Origin: Methylophilus glucosoxydans
GTDB lineage: Bacteria > Pseudomonadota > Gammaproteobacteria > Burkholderiales > Methylophilaceae
Length of the DNA: 64,000 nt
Assembly: GCF_042676145.1 (NCBI RefSeq)
Contig: NZ_JBHTJW010000002.1
Coordinates: forward strand, 124,001 to 188,000
Reading direction: 5' to 3'
Position numbers and translations under genes: made by a program. A model generated the notes under the pieces. It did no database searches. It saw nothing but the letters and a program-made list of their open reading frames with translations, and was not told the origin of the DNA. The first letter of the stretch is position 1. Each line of letters starts with the position of its first letter. Shown piece by piece: positions 1-9,544 of this stretch.

Positions 1-793
1 TCGCGCGTGGTTGCTCATGAATCTCTTTTTGCATGAAATGGCTATATGGGCCCAATTCCAATGAGGCCAGAGAGACATCACTCATGTGCACTTTGCGCTG
101 CACGGTTTCACCTTGCTTATCGATAATCGTCACGCGATCGGTTTGCAAGGTGGCGACATCGCCATCTTCCAGATAAACCACTTTACGCGTGGCTGACAGC
201 ACCGCAGACACATCGGAAGCAACGAAATTTTCGCCTTCTCCATAGCCAATCAACAGTGGGCAGCCCAAGCGGGCAACAATCATGGTTTGTGGCTGGGCCA
301 GGGCGATCACACTGATCGCATACGCCCCGGTCAGCTCACTGATCGCTTGTCTGACAGCCACCAGCAGGTCTTTGCTCTGCTGGTAATAATAATGCACCAG
401 ATGGGCAATCACTTCGGTATCAGTTTGTGAAGTAAAGTGATAACCCAAGGCTTGTAAACGGTCACGCTGTTCATCGTGGTTTTCGATAATGCCGTTATGT
501 ACCACGGCGATTCCAGCCTGGTCTTGCGTAGGCGAAACATGCGGGTGTGCATTTTGTTCGGTGACGCCACCGTGCGTTGCCCAACGCGTGTGGCCTATGC
601 CGATCTGGCTGGTTAAGCCCTGTGCTTTGCGCTCTAATTCAGAGACGCGGCCGACCGCACGCACACGTACGATGGACTGGTTGAGTACAGCAATCCCCGC
701 TGAGTCATAGCCGCGATATTCCAGCCGGCTAAGGCCTTCAATTAACAAGGGAACAATATTACGGTTTGAAACTGCACCGACAATGCCACACAT
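1..793 (-). CDS. glmS: Glutamine--fructose-6-phosphate aminotransferase, N-terminal part (runs off left edge)
   Basis: GlmS makes glucosamine-6-phosphate from fructose-6-phosphate and glutamine, the first step to UDP-GlcNAc. Only about 264 codons are in the window, covering the class II glutamine amidotransferase domain. The protein begins MCGIVGAV, so Cys2 is the N-terminal nucleophile after Met removal. The YRGYDSAG and HTRWATHG blocks typical of GlmS follow. The sugar isomerase (SIS) domains lie beyond the left edge. The start lies 4 nt after the glmU stop codon, so the two genes are almost certainly one operon (glmU first). The reading frame is open throughout the visible part. Confidence 0.96.
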   Translation of the reverse strand, partial: MCGIVGAVSNRNIVPLLIEGLSRLEYRGYDSAGIAVLNQSIVRVRAVGRVSELERKAQGLTSQIGIGHTRWATHGGVTEQNAHPHVSPTQDQAGIAVVHNGIIENHDEQRDRLQALGYHFTSQTDTEVIAHLVHYYYQQSKDLLVAVRQAISELTGAYAISVIALAQPQTMIVARLGCPLLIGYGEGENFVASDVSAVLSATRKVVYLEDGDVATLQTDRVTIIDKQGETVQRKVHMSDVSLASLELGPYSHFMQKEIHEQPRA

Positions 794-797
794 ATGT

Positions 798-2168
798 TTA
801 TTTTTTCACCTTTTGCGGACGTTTCCATCCTTGAATTGAACGTTGCTCACGTGCACGACAGAGCGTTAATGTCTCTGCAGGCACATCTTTAGTGATGGTG
901 GAGCCTGCGGCAATCGTCGCCCCTTTGCCTATGGTCACAGGAGCGACCAATTGACTGTCAGAACCCACAAACACATCATCTTCTATCACAGTCTGATGTT
1001 TATTGGCCCCATCATAATTGCAAGTAATCGTTCCCGCACCAATATTGACGTTTGCCCCGACAGTGGCGTCTCCCACATAACTCAAGTGGTTGACCTTGCT
1101 ACCCAGGCCAACGCTGGCATTTTTAAGTTCGACGAAGTTACCCACATGGGTCTCGGCAGCCAGGTGCGTGCCTGGCCGCAAACGCGCAAATGGGCCAACT
1201 TTACTATCCTGTCCGACCCTGGCCTCTTCTATATGGGTAAATGCAGCTAATGTGGTATTGCGTGCAATCACAGCATTTTTGATCACACAATTTGGACCGA
1301 CATCAACACCATCTTCCAAGGTGACTTCCCCTTCAAAGACACAGTTCACATCAATACGCACATCACGGCCGCAGTTCAGGTGACCTCGAATATCAATTCG
1401 CTGTGCATCCATGAGGGTGACGCCTTGCGTCATCAAGTTGAGCGCCTGTCTGTGTTGATATTCACGCTCCATCTGTTGTAAATCCAGCTTGGAATTGATG
1501 CCCGTAACAGACCAGGCATCGGCGACCACATGTGGTAGTACCGCCCGTCCTTCGTTCACAGACATTGCAATGATATCTGTCAGATAATACTCTTGCTGCG
1601 CATTGTTGTTTTGCAGTTGAGCCAGCCAATGCTTCAGCGCTGCATTAGGCATGGCCATAATGCCGGTATTCACTTCCTGAAGGGCTCGTTGTGCTTCACT
1701 GGCATCCTTATGCTCAACAATGGCCACAACCTGATTTTGTGCATTGCGCACGATACGGCCATAACCGGTCGGATCATCCTTGATAAACGTTTGCACAACC
1801 AGATGTGCATCTGCCTGTGACAGCATGTCGCGACAGGCCTCAACATCGACCAGCGGCACATCGCCAAGCAGAATCAGTGTTTTTCCTTGCGCAGGCAGAT
1901 GGGGGAGGGCTTGCTGAACGGCATGTCCGGTCCCCAGTTGCTCGGCTTGTAAAACCCACACCAAATCCTCGCCCGGGGTTTGTTGCTGGACCTGTTCACC
2001 CCCAAAACCATAGACCACAATGATTTTTTGAGGATTGAGTTTGCGTGCGGCGTTGATCACATGATGCAGTATCGGTGTGCCGCCAATGGCATGCAGTACC
2101 TTAGGCAGATCTGAGCGCATACGGGTGCCTTTGCCTGCCGCCAGAATTACAATATTCAAATCAGTCAT
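798..2168 (-). CDS. glmU: Bifunctional UDP-N-acetylglucosamine pyrophosphorylase / glucosamine-1-phosphate N-acetyltransferase
   Basis: GlmU acetylates glucosamine-1-phosphate and then uridylylates it to UDP-GlcNAc, the precursor of peptidoglycan and LPS, in the cytoplasm. The 456 residues are normal for the family. The N-terminal nucleotidyltransferase domain shows LAAGKGTRM at about residues 10-18. The C-terminal half is a left-handed beta-helix of hexapeptide repeats (about 265-435) ending in the acetyl-CoA site. Landmarks include LRPGTHL and NVNIGAGTITCNYDG. The gene is followed 4 nt later by glmS on the same strand. It lies downstream of the atp operon but behind that operon's terminator. 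Confidence 0.98.
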   Translation of the reverse strand: MTDLNIVILAAGKGTRMRSDLPKVLHAIGGTPILHHVINAARKLNPQKIIVVYGFGGEQVQQQTPGEDLVWVLQAEQLGTGHAVQQALPHLPAQGKTLILLGDVPLVDVEACRDMLSQADAHLVVQTFIKDDPTGYGRIVRNAQNQVVAIVEHKDASEAQRALQEVNTGIMAMPNAALKHWLAQLQNNNAQQEYYLTDIIAMSVNEGRAVLPHVVADAWSVTGINSKLDLQQMEREYQHRQALNLMTQGVTLMDAQRIDIRGHLNCGRDVRIDVNCVFEGEVTLEDGVDVGPNCVIKNAVIARNTTLAAFTHIEEARVGQDSKVGPFARLRPGTHLAAETHVGNFVELKNASVGLGSKVNHLSYVGDATVGANVNIGAGTITCNYDGANKHQTVIEDDVFVGSDSQLVAPVTIGKGATIAAGSTITKDVPAETLTLCRAREQRSIQGWKRPQKVKK

Positions 2169-2190
2169 GCGATTATTTTATCTCAGAAAC

Positions 2191-2215
2191 AAAAAAGGCG
2201 GCTTGAAAGCCGCCT
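2191..2215 (-). terminator. Rho-independent terminator of the atp operon
   Basis: An 8-bp GC-rich stem (AGGCGGCT / AGCCGCCT, loop TGAA) lies 50 nt downstream of the atpC stop. On the minus strand it is followed by a run of six T (bases 2191-2196). This is a canonical intrinsic terminator closing the ATP synthase operon before glmU. Confidence 0.9.
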
Positions 2216-2264
2216 CATTTGTCATTGTCTGCATTAAATTTAATGTTAAACGCTAATGCAACAA

Positions 2265-2690
2265 CTAGTGGACTGATTTACGCAATTTCTGAATTGCCTG
2301 GATTTGTGCAACAGCCTCTGCCAACTCAGCTTGCGCTGCGGCATAGTCAATCTCCGAAGAACGGTTTTTCAATGCTTCTTCGGCCGCTTCCTTAGCTGCA
2401 ATAGCCTTGGCTTCGTCCAGATCCTGCCCACGAATGGCTGTATCCGCCAGTACGGTAATCATGCCTGGTTGCACTTCCAGCATGCCGCCAGAAATAAAGA
2501 TCAGGGTTTCTTCCTGTTCTGCAGATTGCTTGATACGCAATGCACCGGGCTTGATCGTGGTAATCATTGGTGCGTGATTTGGGTAAATACCCACTTCACC
2601 TGCACCTGCCGGGGCCACGACAAATTCGGCTTCGCCGGAGAAGATAGATTCTTCGGCACTCACCACATCGACATGCACTGTATTTGCCAT
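2265..2690 (-). CDS. atpC: F1F0 ATP synthase subunit epsilon
   Basis: Epsilon is part of the central stalk of F1 and an intrinsic inhibitor of ATP hydrolysis. At 141 residues it has the usual bacterial length: an N-terminal beta-sandwich (HVDVVSAEESIFSGEAEFVVAPA) and a C-terminal helical hairpin of about 50 residues rich in Ala and Glu. It is the last gene of the nine-gene operon, 68 nt after atpD, with a terminator just downstream. Confidence 0.97.
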   Translation of the reverse strand: MANTVHVDVVSAEESIFSGEAEFVVAPAGAGEVGIYPNHAPMITTIKPGALRIKQSAEQEETLIFISGGMLEVQPGMITVLADTAIRGQDLDEAKAIAAKEAAEEALKNRSSEIDYAAAQAELAEAVAQIQAIQKLRKSVH

Positions 2691-2758
2691 AATGTTCTCT
2701 TTTCTATATCACTGAAATAAACAGGCAGATGGCACCCATCTGCCTGTAGTCATATCTA

Positions 2759-4195
2759 TTAGTTCAGTGTTTTAGCCTTTTCAACAGCCTCTTCAATGCC
2801 ACCTACCATGTAGAAGGCTTGTTCTGGCAAGTGGTCATACTCACCATTTACAATCGCTTTAAAGCCTTTAATGGTTTCTTTCAGTGGTACATATTTACCA
2901 GGCGCACCGGTAAACACTTCTGCCACGTGGAAAGGCTGTGACAAGAAACGTTGGATCTTACGTGCACGGCCAACCACCAGTTTATCTTCAGGTGACAGCT
3001 CGTCCATGCCCAGAATCGCAATAATGTCGCGCAGCTCTTTATAACGTTGCAGTGTAGACTGCACCGCACGTGCAACAGAGTAGTGCTCTTCACCCACAAT
3101 TTGTGGATCCAGCTGACGTGAAGTTGAATCCAGTGGGTCAACCGCTGGGTAAATACCCAATGAAGCAATGTCACGAGACAGAACCACGGTGGAGTCCAAA
3201 TGCTGGAATGTGGTTGCTGGGGATGGGTCAGTCAAGTCATCCGCAGGTACGTAAACGGCCTGGATAGATGTAATAGAACCGACTTTGGTTGAAGTAATAC
3301 GCTCTTGCAGACGGCCCATTTCATCAGCCAGGGTAGGTTGGTAACCTACGGCAGATGGCATACGGCCCAGCAACGCAGATACTTCTGTACCGGCCAGTGT
3401 GTAACGGTAAATGTTATCTACGAAGAACAACACGTCACGGCCTTCGTCACGGAATTTTTCAGCCATGGTCAACCCGGACAACGCGACGCGCAAACGGTTA
3501 CCAGGAGGCTCGTTCATCTGACCGAACACCATCGCCACTTTGGACTCTTTCATGTTGTCCAGCTTGATCACGCCAGCTTCTGCCATCTCGTGGTAGAAGT
3601 CGTTACCTTCACGGGTACGCTCACCTACACCGGCAAATACGGACAAACCGGAGTGCTGTTTAGCAATGTTGTTAATCAGTTCCAGCATGTTCACGGTTTT
3701 ACCTACACCCGCACCACCGAACAGACCCACTTTACCGCCTTTAGCAAACGGGCACACCAGGTCAATCACCTTGATGCCTGTTTCGAGCAGGTCAACAGAA
3801 GGAGACAGCTCTTCAAACGCTGGCGCTTTCTGGTGGATAGAACGGAACTCTTGTGAGTCGATAGGACCGACTTCGTCAATTGGACGGCCCAATACGTCCA
3901 TGATACGGCCCAATGTGCCTTCACCGACTGGCACAGAGATCGCTGCACCTGTGTTTTTGAACGCAGTGCCACGTGCCAAACCATCGGAGGAACCCATGGC
4001 GATGGTACGGACAATGCCGTCGCCCAATTGTTGTTGCACTTCCAAAGTCAAGCCAGTCTCAGCTTTGGAATCTTTGTCATCAATAATCAATGCATCGAAT
4101 ACTTTAGGCATTTGATCGCGTGGAAACTCCACGTCAACCACAGCGCCGATACACTGCACTACTTTACCTGTTACTGCTTGATTTGCCTTTGCCAT
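2759..4195 (-). CDS. atpD: F1F0 ATP synthase subunit beta
   Basis: This is the catalytic subunit of F1, which makes ATP at the alpha-beta interfaces. It has 478 residues. The P-loop GGAGVGKTV is at about residues 160-168, followed by the GERTREGND motif with the catalytic glutamate, and the DELSPEDK segment corresponding to the DELSEED lever is near residue 394. The sequence is strongly conserved and intact. It sits between atpG and atpC in standard order. Confidence 0.99.
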   Translation of the reverse strand: MAKANQAVTGKVVQCIGAVVDVEFPRDQMPKVFDALIIDDKDSKAETGLTLEVQQQLGDGIVRTIAMGSSDGLARGTAFKNTGAAISVPVGEGTLGRIMDVLGRPIDEVGPIDSQEFRSIHQKAPAFEELSPSVDLLETGIKVIDLVCPFAKGGKVGLFGGAGVGKTVNMLELINNIAKQHSGLSVFAGVGERTREGNDFYHEMAEAGVIKLDNMKESKVAMVFGQMNEPPGNRLRVALSGLTMAEKFRDEGRDVLFFVDNIYRYTLAGTEVSALLGRMPSAVGYQPTLADEMGRLQERITSTKVGSITSIQAVYVPADDLTDPSPATTFQHLDSTVVLSRDIASLGIYPAVDPLDSTSRQLDPQIVGEEHYSVARAVQSTLQRYKELRDIIAILGMDELSPEDKLVVGRARKIQRFLSQPFHVAEVFTGAPGKYVPLKETIKGFKAIVNGEYDHLPEQAFYMVGGIEEAVEKAKTLN

Positions 4196-4262
4196 TTTCT
4201 TTTCCTAACTGTATGAGTCAGATCTAATTGAATTCTTAAACTTGCTGCCCTAAAACGCACCC

Positions 4263-5132
4263 TTAGGACGAAACCGCAGCTGCACCGCCGACGATTTCAG
4301 AAATCTCTTTGGTAATGGCAGCCTGACGCGCCTTGTTGTAGACCAGTTTCAGTTCACCAATCACGCTCTTAGCGTTATCCGAGGCTGATTTCATCGCTAC
4401 CATACGGGCAGATTGCTCAGACGCCATGTTTTCAGCCACTGCGTTATAAATCAATGACTCAATGTAACGCATCATCAATTCATCTACGACCGGTTTTGCT
4501 TCTGGCTCATAGATGTAATCCCAATGACCATTAGGACTGCCCAGTTGCTCGCCAGTCAAAGGCAACAATTGTTGCATGGTTGGCACTTGCTTCATGGTAT
4601 TGATGAATTTGGTATAGCAGATGTAAAGCTGATCAATTTCACCGGCAATGTACGCATCGAGCATCACCTTGATGGTGCCGATGAGTTTTTCCAGATGCGG
4701 AGTATCGCCCAAACCGGTGATATGGGATTTCACTTGTGCGCCCACCCGGTTCATGAAGCCATAGCCTTTGTTACCAATGGCGCTGACGCTAATACCTTTG
4801 CCTTCGCTTTCCCAGGTTTTCATCTGGTTCACCGACATGCGCAGTACGTTGGTATTCAAGCCACCGCACAACCCTTTGTCCGAGCTGACGACAATCAGAC
4901 CCACGTTTTTCACCACGTCACGTTTAATCAAAAACGGATGACGATATTCTGATTGTGCAAAGGAAAGGTGAGCCGCCACATTGCGGATTTTTTCCGCATA
5001 AGGGCGGGAGGCACGCATTCTATCCTGCGCCTTGCGCATTTTAGAGGCGGCCACCATCTCCATCGCCTTGGTGATCTTGCGTGTATTTTCTACACTCTTG
5101 ATCTTGGTTCTAATCTCTTTACTTCCTGCCAT
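4263..5132 (-). CDS. atpG: F1F0 ATP synthase subunit gamma
   Basis: Gamma is the rotating shaft that couples proton flow in F0 to catalysis in F1. The 289 residues begin MAGSKEIRTKIKSVENTRKITKAMEMVAA, the conserved N-terminal helix. The protein ends with the matching C-terminal helix (ARQAAITKEISEIVGGAAA), and these two form the coiled-coil shaft. The SSDKGLCGGLN motif is present. It sits between atpA and atpD. Confidence 0.98.
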   Translation of the reverse strand: MAGSKEIRTKIKSVENTRKITKAMEMVAASKMRKAQDRMRASRPYAEKIRNVAAHLSFAQSEYRHPFLIKRDVVKNVGLIVVSSDKGLCGGLNTNVLRMSVNQMKTWESEGKGISVSAIGNKGYGFMNRVGAQVKSHITGLGDTPHLEKLIGTIKVMLDAYIAGEIDQLYICYTKFINTMKQVPTMQQLLPLTGEQLGSPNGHWDYIYEPEAKPVVDELMMRYIESLIYNAVAENMASEQSARMVAMKSASDNAKSVIGELKLVYNKARQAAITKEISEIVGGAAAVSS

Positions 5133-5161
5133 ATGCGTTTCCTAAGTCGAAGTGTCAGAGA

Positions 5162-6703
5162 TTAATAAGCGTTGGTCGCTTTGAAGTCCTGAATTGCTGC
5201 TTCCAGTGCTTTTTCGTTATCACCGCTCAAATCCTTGCTGGATTCGATCGTATCAACGATATTTTTGTACTTGGAGCTCAGGAAACCGTGCAATGCGTTT
5301 TCAAAGGCCAAGACTTTGTTGGTTGGCACATCATCAAAGTAACCTTTGTTAGCAGCAAACAGGCTGATACCCATATTCGCCACACTCAAAGGTGCGTATT
5401 GAGCTTGCTTCATCAACTCAGTAAACATACGACCGCGGTCCAGCTGTTTGCGGGTCGCTTCGTCCAAGTCGGAAGCAAACTGTGCAAACGCAGCCAATTC
5501 ACGATACTGCGCCAAAGCCAGACGGACACCACCGCCCAGTTTTTTGATCACTTTAGTTTGCGCTGCACCACCCACGCGAGACACGGAAATACCGGCGTTG
5601 ATCGCAGGACGGACACCAGCGTTAAACAGGTCACTTTCCAGGAAGATCTGACCATCTGTAATCGAAATCACGTTGGTTGGAACGAATGCAGACACGTCAC
5701 CAGCTTGTGTTTCAATCACTGGCAAGGCAGTCAATGAACCTGTTTTGCCTTTAACTTCACCGTTGGTGAATTTTTCAACATATTCTTCATTGACGCGCGC
5801 AGCACGCTCCAGCAGACGGGAGTGGATGTAGAACACGTCACCTGGGTAAGCTTCACGGCCTGGTGGACGACGCAGCAACAGGGAAATCTGACGGTAAGCC
5901 ACGGCTTGTTTGGACAAGTCATCGTAGACAATCAATGCATCTTCACCACGGTCACGGAAGTATTCACCCATGGTACAACCGGCATAGGGTGCCAGGAATT
6001 GCAGGGCAGCCGAGTCAGAAGCAGTTGCCGCCACCACGATGGTATAGGCCATCGCGCCGTGCTCTTCAAGTTTGCGTACCACGTTAGCAATGGTAGAAGC
6101 TTTCTGACCAATCGCAACGTAGATACAGGTCATGTTCTGACCTTTTTGGTTAATGATCGCATCGACAGCAACCGCTGTTTTACCTGTCTGACGGTCACCA
6201 ATGATCAATTCACGCTGACCACGACCCACTGGCACCATGGAGTCAATAGACTTCAAACCAGTTTGTACAGGCTGTGACACGGATTTACGTGCAATCACGC
6301 CTGGGGCGATTTTTTCAATTTTGTCTGTCAGCTTGGTGTTGACTGGACCCTTGCCATCAATCGGCTGACCCAACGCGTTCACCACACGGCCAATCAGCTC
6401 GGGGCCCACTGGCACTTCCAGAATACGGCCTGTACATTTACAGACGTCGCCTTCAGTGATGTGTTCATACTCACCCAGCACCACGGCACCCACGGAGTCA
6501 CGCTCCAGGTTTAATGCCAGACCGAATGTGTTGCCTGGAAACTCGATCATCTCACCAGCCATGACGTTAGACAGGCCGTGAATGCGCACAATGCCGTCTG
6601 TCACAGAAATCACAGTACCCTGGGTACGTGCTTCTGCGGCGGTAGAGAAGTTTTCCAAACGGCTCTTAATAAGCTCGCTAATCTCTGATGTAGATAACTG
6701 CAT
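5162..6703 (-). CDS. atpA: F1F0 ATP synthase subunit alpha
   Basis: Alpha is the non-catalytic nucleotide-binding subunit of the F1 hexamer. It has 513 residues, the usual length, starting MQLSTSEISELIKSRLENF. The P-loop GDRQTGKTAVA is at about residues 169-179. The conserved C-terminal segment with the arginine finger region (SVSRVGGAAQ) is present. The gap to atpH is 16 nt, and a tctcctat stretch upstream supplies a GGAG ribosome-binding site on the coding strand. Confidence 0.99.
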   Translation of the reverse strand: MQLSTSEISELIKSRLENFSTAAEARTQGTVISVTDGIVRIHGLSNVMAGEMIEFPGNTFGLALNLERDSVGAVVLGEYEHITEGDVCKCTGRILEVPVGPELIGRVVNALGQPIDGKGPVNTKLTDKIEKIAPGVIARKSVSQPVQTGLKSIDSMVPVGRGQRELIIGDRQTGKTAVAVDAIINQKGQNMTCIYVAIGQKASTIANVVRKLEEHGAMAYTIVVAATASDSAALQFLAPYAGCTMGEYFRDRGEDALIVYDDLSKQAVAYRQISLLLRRPPGREAYPGDVFYIHSRLLERAARVNEEYVEKFTNGEVKGKTGSLTALPVIETQAGDVSAFVPTNVISITDGQIFLESDLFNAGVRPAINAGISVSRVGGAAQTKVIKKLGGGVRLALAQYRELAAFAQFASDLDEATRKQLDRGRMFTELMKQAQYAPLSVANMGISLFAANKGYFDDVPTNKVLAFENALHGFLSSKYKNIVDTIESSKDLSGDNEKALEAAIQDFKATNAY

Positions 6704-6719
6704 TTAATTCTCCTATGCC

Positions 6720-7256
6720 TTATGCTGTGAGCGTATAGGCTAAATTTTGTAACTGACCTTGGACAGACGCGTCGATAACGGTGTCGCCAACAATAATTTT
6801 GATGCCGCCGATGATTTCCGGATCAACGGAAACGCTTGCTTCAATTTTCTTGCCGAACTTGGCTTCCAGACGCTTGACCAAATCTTTGGTTTGCGTTGCC
6901 GTGATTTTGGCAGCGGCAATGATTTGTGCGTCCAAGGTGCCTTCATCTTGCGCTTTTAAAGCCTCAAAGGCTTCAGCAATGGCAGGCAATAAGGATAAAC
7001 GGCCATATTCAACCAAAGTCTTGATCAAATTTTGACCATGCTCGTTAAGATTGTCGCCACAGACTTTGAGGAATGCGCCTTCAACATCTGCCGCATTCAG
7101 TTTGGGGTTATCAATCAGGGTTTTCATTTGGTCATTAGAAGCCACTCCGGCTGCCAATGCCAACATATCAGACCATGTTGCCAATGCATTTTTCTCTTTG
7201 CCCAACTTGTAGGCAGCGACAGCATAAGGCCTTGCAATGGTTGAGAGTTCAGCCAT
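6720..7256 (-). CDS. atpH: F1F0 ATP synthase subunit delta
   Basis: Delta joins the top of F1 to the peripheral stalk (subunit b). The 178 residues match the OSCP/delta family: an N-terminal helical bundle (STIARPYAVAAYKLGKEK) and a C-terminal part with the conserved DPEIIGGIKIIVGDTVIDASVQGQL pattern read in two blocks. It is 17 nt downstream of atpF and is intact. Confidence 0.97.
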   Translation of the reverse strand: MAELSTIARPYAVAAYKLGKEKNALATWSDMLALAAGVASNDQMKTLIDNPKLNAADVEGAFLKVCGDNLNEHGQNLIKTLVEYGRLSLLPAIAEAFEALKAQDEGTLDAQIIAAAKITATQTKDLVKRLEAKFGKKIEASVSVDPEIIGGIKIIVGDTVIDASVQGQLQNLAYTLTA

Positions 7257-7273
7257 GTTTTATCCCTTTAACC

Positions 7274-7744
7274 TTATAGTTCCGCAGCGAGTTTAGACAA
7301 CATTTCGCTATGTGCTTTGGCATCAATCTCTTTGCGCAGGATTTTTTCTGCACCAGCCACGGCCAGTGTTGAAACCTGTGCACGCAGACCCTCTTTGGCA
7401 CGGTTCACTTCCTGATCGATTTCAGCTTTGGCACCGGCAATAATGCGATCACCTTCAGCCTTGGCGTTTGCTTTGGCTTCATCAATGATTTGAGCGGCGC
7501 GTTTTTCGGCTTGCCCAATAATCTCACTTGCTTTTTGTTTGGCCTCGTTCAATGTTGCTTCAGATTTTTTGGCAGCCACTTCCAGGGCGCTCTTGCCCTC
7601 TTGGGCAGCAGCCAAACCATCTGCGATTTCCTTTTGGCGTGTTTCGATCGCTTTTAACAGCGGCGGCCAAACGAATTTCACTGTGAACCAGATCAACACT
7701 GCAAATGCGATAGCTTGCGCGATGAGTGTGAAATTAATATTCAT
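7274..7744 (-). CDS. atpF: F1F0 ATP synthase subunit b
   Basis: Subunit b forms the peripheral stalk that stops the alpha-beta hexamer rotating. It has 156 residues: one N-terminal membrane helix (about residues 5-27, starting MNINFTLIAQAIAFAVLIWF), then a long charged Ala/Glu/Lys-rich coiled coil. This is the standard proteobacterial b subunit, found as a single gene with no b-prime duplicate. It lies between atpE and atpH. Confidence 0.97.
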   Translation of the reverse strand: MNINFTLIAQAIAFAVLIWFTVKFVWPPLLKAIETRQKEIADGLAAAQEGKSALEVAAKKSEATLNEAKQKASEIIGQAEKRAAQIIDEAKANAKAEGDRIIAGAKAEIDQEVNRAKEGLRAQVSTLAVAGAEKILRKEIDAKAHSEMLSKLAAEL

Positions 7745-7823
7745 GTTGGATCCATCATACTGATTGGTTGAAAGGTTTAAGTCACTACTTAAACCCTACC
7801 GGGCGGTGATTACCGAGTAAAAA

Positions 7824-8090
7824 TTACTTGGCAACAACGCTCAACAATGGGTTTGCGAATGCAAACATCATTGCCAGACCAACACCGATAATGAAAGAAG
7901 CGTCGATCAAACCCAACAGCAGGAATACTTTACCTTGCAGGGCAGGGATCATTTCTGGTTGACGAGCAGCGCCTTCCAGGAAACTTGCACACATGATACC
8001 AATACCGATACAAGCGCCAGCGGCACCCAAACCAATGATCAAACCAATACCAACGCCTGTGTAGGCTTGAATCAATGCTAATGCTTCCAT
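7824..8090 (-). CDS. atpE: F1F0 ATP synthase subunit c (proteolipid)
   Basis: This protein forms the proton-carrying c-ring in the membrane. It has 88 residues in two hydrophobic helices joined by the polar loop ARQPE. The ion-binding carboxylate is the Asp in the second helix (GLIDASF). The aspartate and the lack of the Gln/Ser-Thr pair seen in sodium-type rings suggest a proton-coupled enzyme. The flanking gaps of about 79 nt to atpF and 47 nt to atpB are typical of this highly translated gene. Confidence 0.97.
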   Translation of the reverse strand: MEALALIQAYTGVGIGLIIGLGAAGACIGIGIMCASFLEGAARQPEMIPALQGKVFLLLGLIDASFIIGVGLAMMFAFANPLLSVVAK

Positions 8091-8137
8091 TTAATACCCT
8101 CTCTTATAAAGAATTAAAAACAACTACAAAGTTAAAA

Positions 8138-8974
8138 CTAGTGTGATTCATGCGCCATGGCCAGGTAGACCACAGTCAACATCATGAAAATAAACGCTTG
8201 CAAGGCCACAATCAGGATGTGGAAGATAGACCATCCAGCACCCAGTACAGCACCGGCAACAGTACCAGTCAGGCCAGTGGCAGCCCACATACCCAACAGC
8301 AAGAAGATGATTTCACCAGCGTACATGTTACCGAACAGACGCAATGAGTGAGAAAGTGGTTTTGAAACGTATTCAATCAGGTTAAACAAGAAGTTGGCAG
8401 GCCATACCAAAGGATTGCTACCAAATGGCGCACAGAACAATTCGTGAATCCAGCCACCCAGGCCTTTGGCTTTGATAGAGAAGAAAATCATCAGGAACCA
8501 CACCGCCAATGCCAAAGCAAACGTGGTGTTAATGTCAGAAGTCGGGACGATACGCCATTTGGTATGCTCGCCACCAATTGCTGATGCCACATTTGCTACG
8601 TGGTCTACCGGCAGGAAGTCCATCGCGTTCATGACCAGCACCCAAACAAACACGGTCAGTGCAGCCGGCGCAATAAAGGAATGACGGTTACCGTGGAAAA
8701 TGTTTTTAACCTGGTCATCGACAAAACCGAATAACAACTCAACAAACGCCTGACGCTTAGTCGGTACGCCAGCGGTCGCTCCGCGTGCCACCCACCAGAT
8801 CAGCCCCATTACCAGCAAACCCAGCACGACTGAAGTCAGCAGGGTGTCATAGTGCAATACCCAAAAGCCTTCAGAGGTGGCATTGCCATTCACACCTTGT
8901 GCATTAAAGCTCAGGTGGTGCGCGATATATTCAGAAGGAGTCAGTTCTGCGTGTTGTGCGTGTTCGGTTGTCAT
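8138..8974 (-). CDS. atpB: F1F0 ATP synthase subunit a
   Basis: Subunit a is the membrane stator that provides the two proton half-channels. It has 278 residues with about five to six hydrophobic segments. The essential arginine lies in the conserved stretch SLRLFGNMYAGE, at about residues 210-221. It follows atpI and precedes atpE, as in most bacterial atp operons. Confidence 0.97.
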   Translation of the reverse strand: MTTEHAQHAELTPSEYIAHHLSFNAQGVNGNATSEGFWVLHYDTLLTSVVLGLLVMGLIWWVARGATAGVPTKRQAFVELLFGFVDDQVKNIFHGNRHSFIAPAALTVFVWVLVMNAMDFLPVDHVANVASAIGGEHTKWRIVPTSDINTTFALALAVWFLMIFFSIKAKGLGGWIHELFCAPFGSNPLVWPANFLFNLIEYVSKPLSHSLRLFGNMYAGEIIFLLLGMWAATGLTGTVAGAVLGAGWSIFHILIVALQAFIFMMLTVVYLAMAHESH

Positions 8975-9003
8975 ATGTTCAAACTATTTTTAAGTTAACT
9001 GGT

Positions 9004-9396
9004 CTACACATTTGCTTGTGATTTTGCGAGCGCAGCGCCAGAAAAAAGCGCAGCGGCTGCCAAGCCTGCAATCAATGCAAAAGGCACCAATGCATGAAAC
9101 AGCTTGAAAACCACAAACAGGATAATCGCGATGATTAATATTTTTACTGCTTCTGCCTTGAGTAAATTGAGTAATACCGCCGTGGGATCTGTTTTCAGCT
9201 GACCTTTGGCTGCAATTCTTGCAGCAAACCAGGCACCGATCACAACGGAAATGCCGCCCATCAAGGCTGATAATGCTGCATTGATCCCTGCCAATGCAAA
9301 TGCTGCTATGGTCACTGCCGCTGTCGCCATGAGTTGCCAGCGCAGCATGTTACGGTAAAGCGACATGCCAGCCGCTTGGGTTTCGAGACCACTCAT
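9004..9396 (-). CDS. atpI: ATP synthase protein I (AtpI family)
   Basis: AtpI is a small membrane protein thought to help assemble the c-ring. From the ATG at 9394-9396 the product is about 130 residues with four hydrophobic segments. A longer frame upstream is excluded because its non-ATG start at 9459 falls inside the probable promoter (9444-9472). An alternative ATG lies at 9364-9366. Neither start has a strong Shine-Dalgarno sequence. It is the first gene of the atp operon, 29 nt before atpB. Confidence 0.85.
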   Translation of the reverse strand: MSGLETQAAGMSLYRNMLRWQLMATAAVTIAAFALAGINAALSALMGGISVVIGAWFAARIAAKGQLKTDPTAVLLNLLKAEAVKILIIAIILFVVFKLFHALVPFALIAGLAAAALFSGAALAKSQANV

Positions 9397-9443
9397 GGGG
9401 TTAGCCCGCAAAAATTCAAGACAAAATACTACAAAGACGCGAG

Positions 9444-9472
9444 ATTTTGAATTATTCACCCGACGAAGTCAA
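9444..9472 (-). promoter_or_regulatory. Probable sigma-70 promoter of the atp operon
   Basis: On the minus strand, TTGACT (complement at 9467-9472) is followed after exactly 17 bp by CAAAAT (complement at 9444-9449). The -35 box matches the consensus at 5 of 6 positions and the -10 box at 4 of 6. It lies about 48 nt upstream of the preferred atpI start and downstream of parB. It is the only good match I found in this gap. Confidence 0.6.
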
Positions 9473-9544
9473 GCACCAAACTAGCCATAACTGCCTGAAT
9501 GAGCTGGAAAAATCGAGGCCTGCAGGTTGGCTACGTCATTTTGC

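Noticed and set aside
489..710. Open frame on the plus strand within glmS
   Set aside because: It is a shadow frame of the minus-strand glmS, with no ribosome-binding site or family resemblance. The same applies to the other short frames opposite atp, mnmG, gyrB, recG and spoT.
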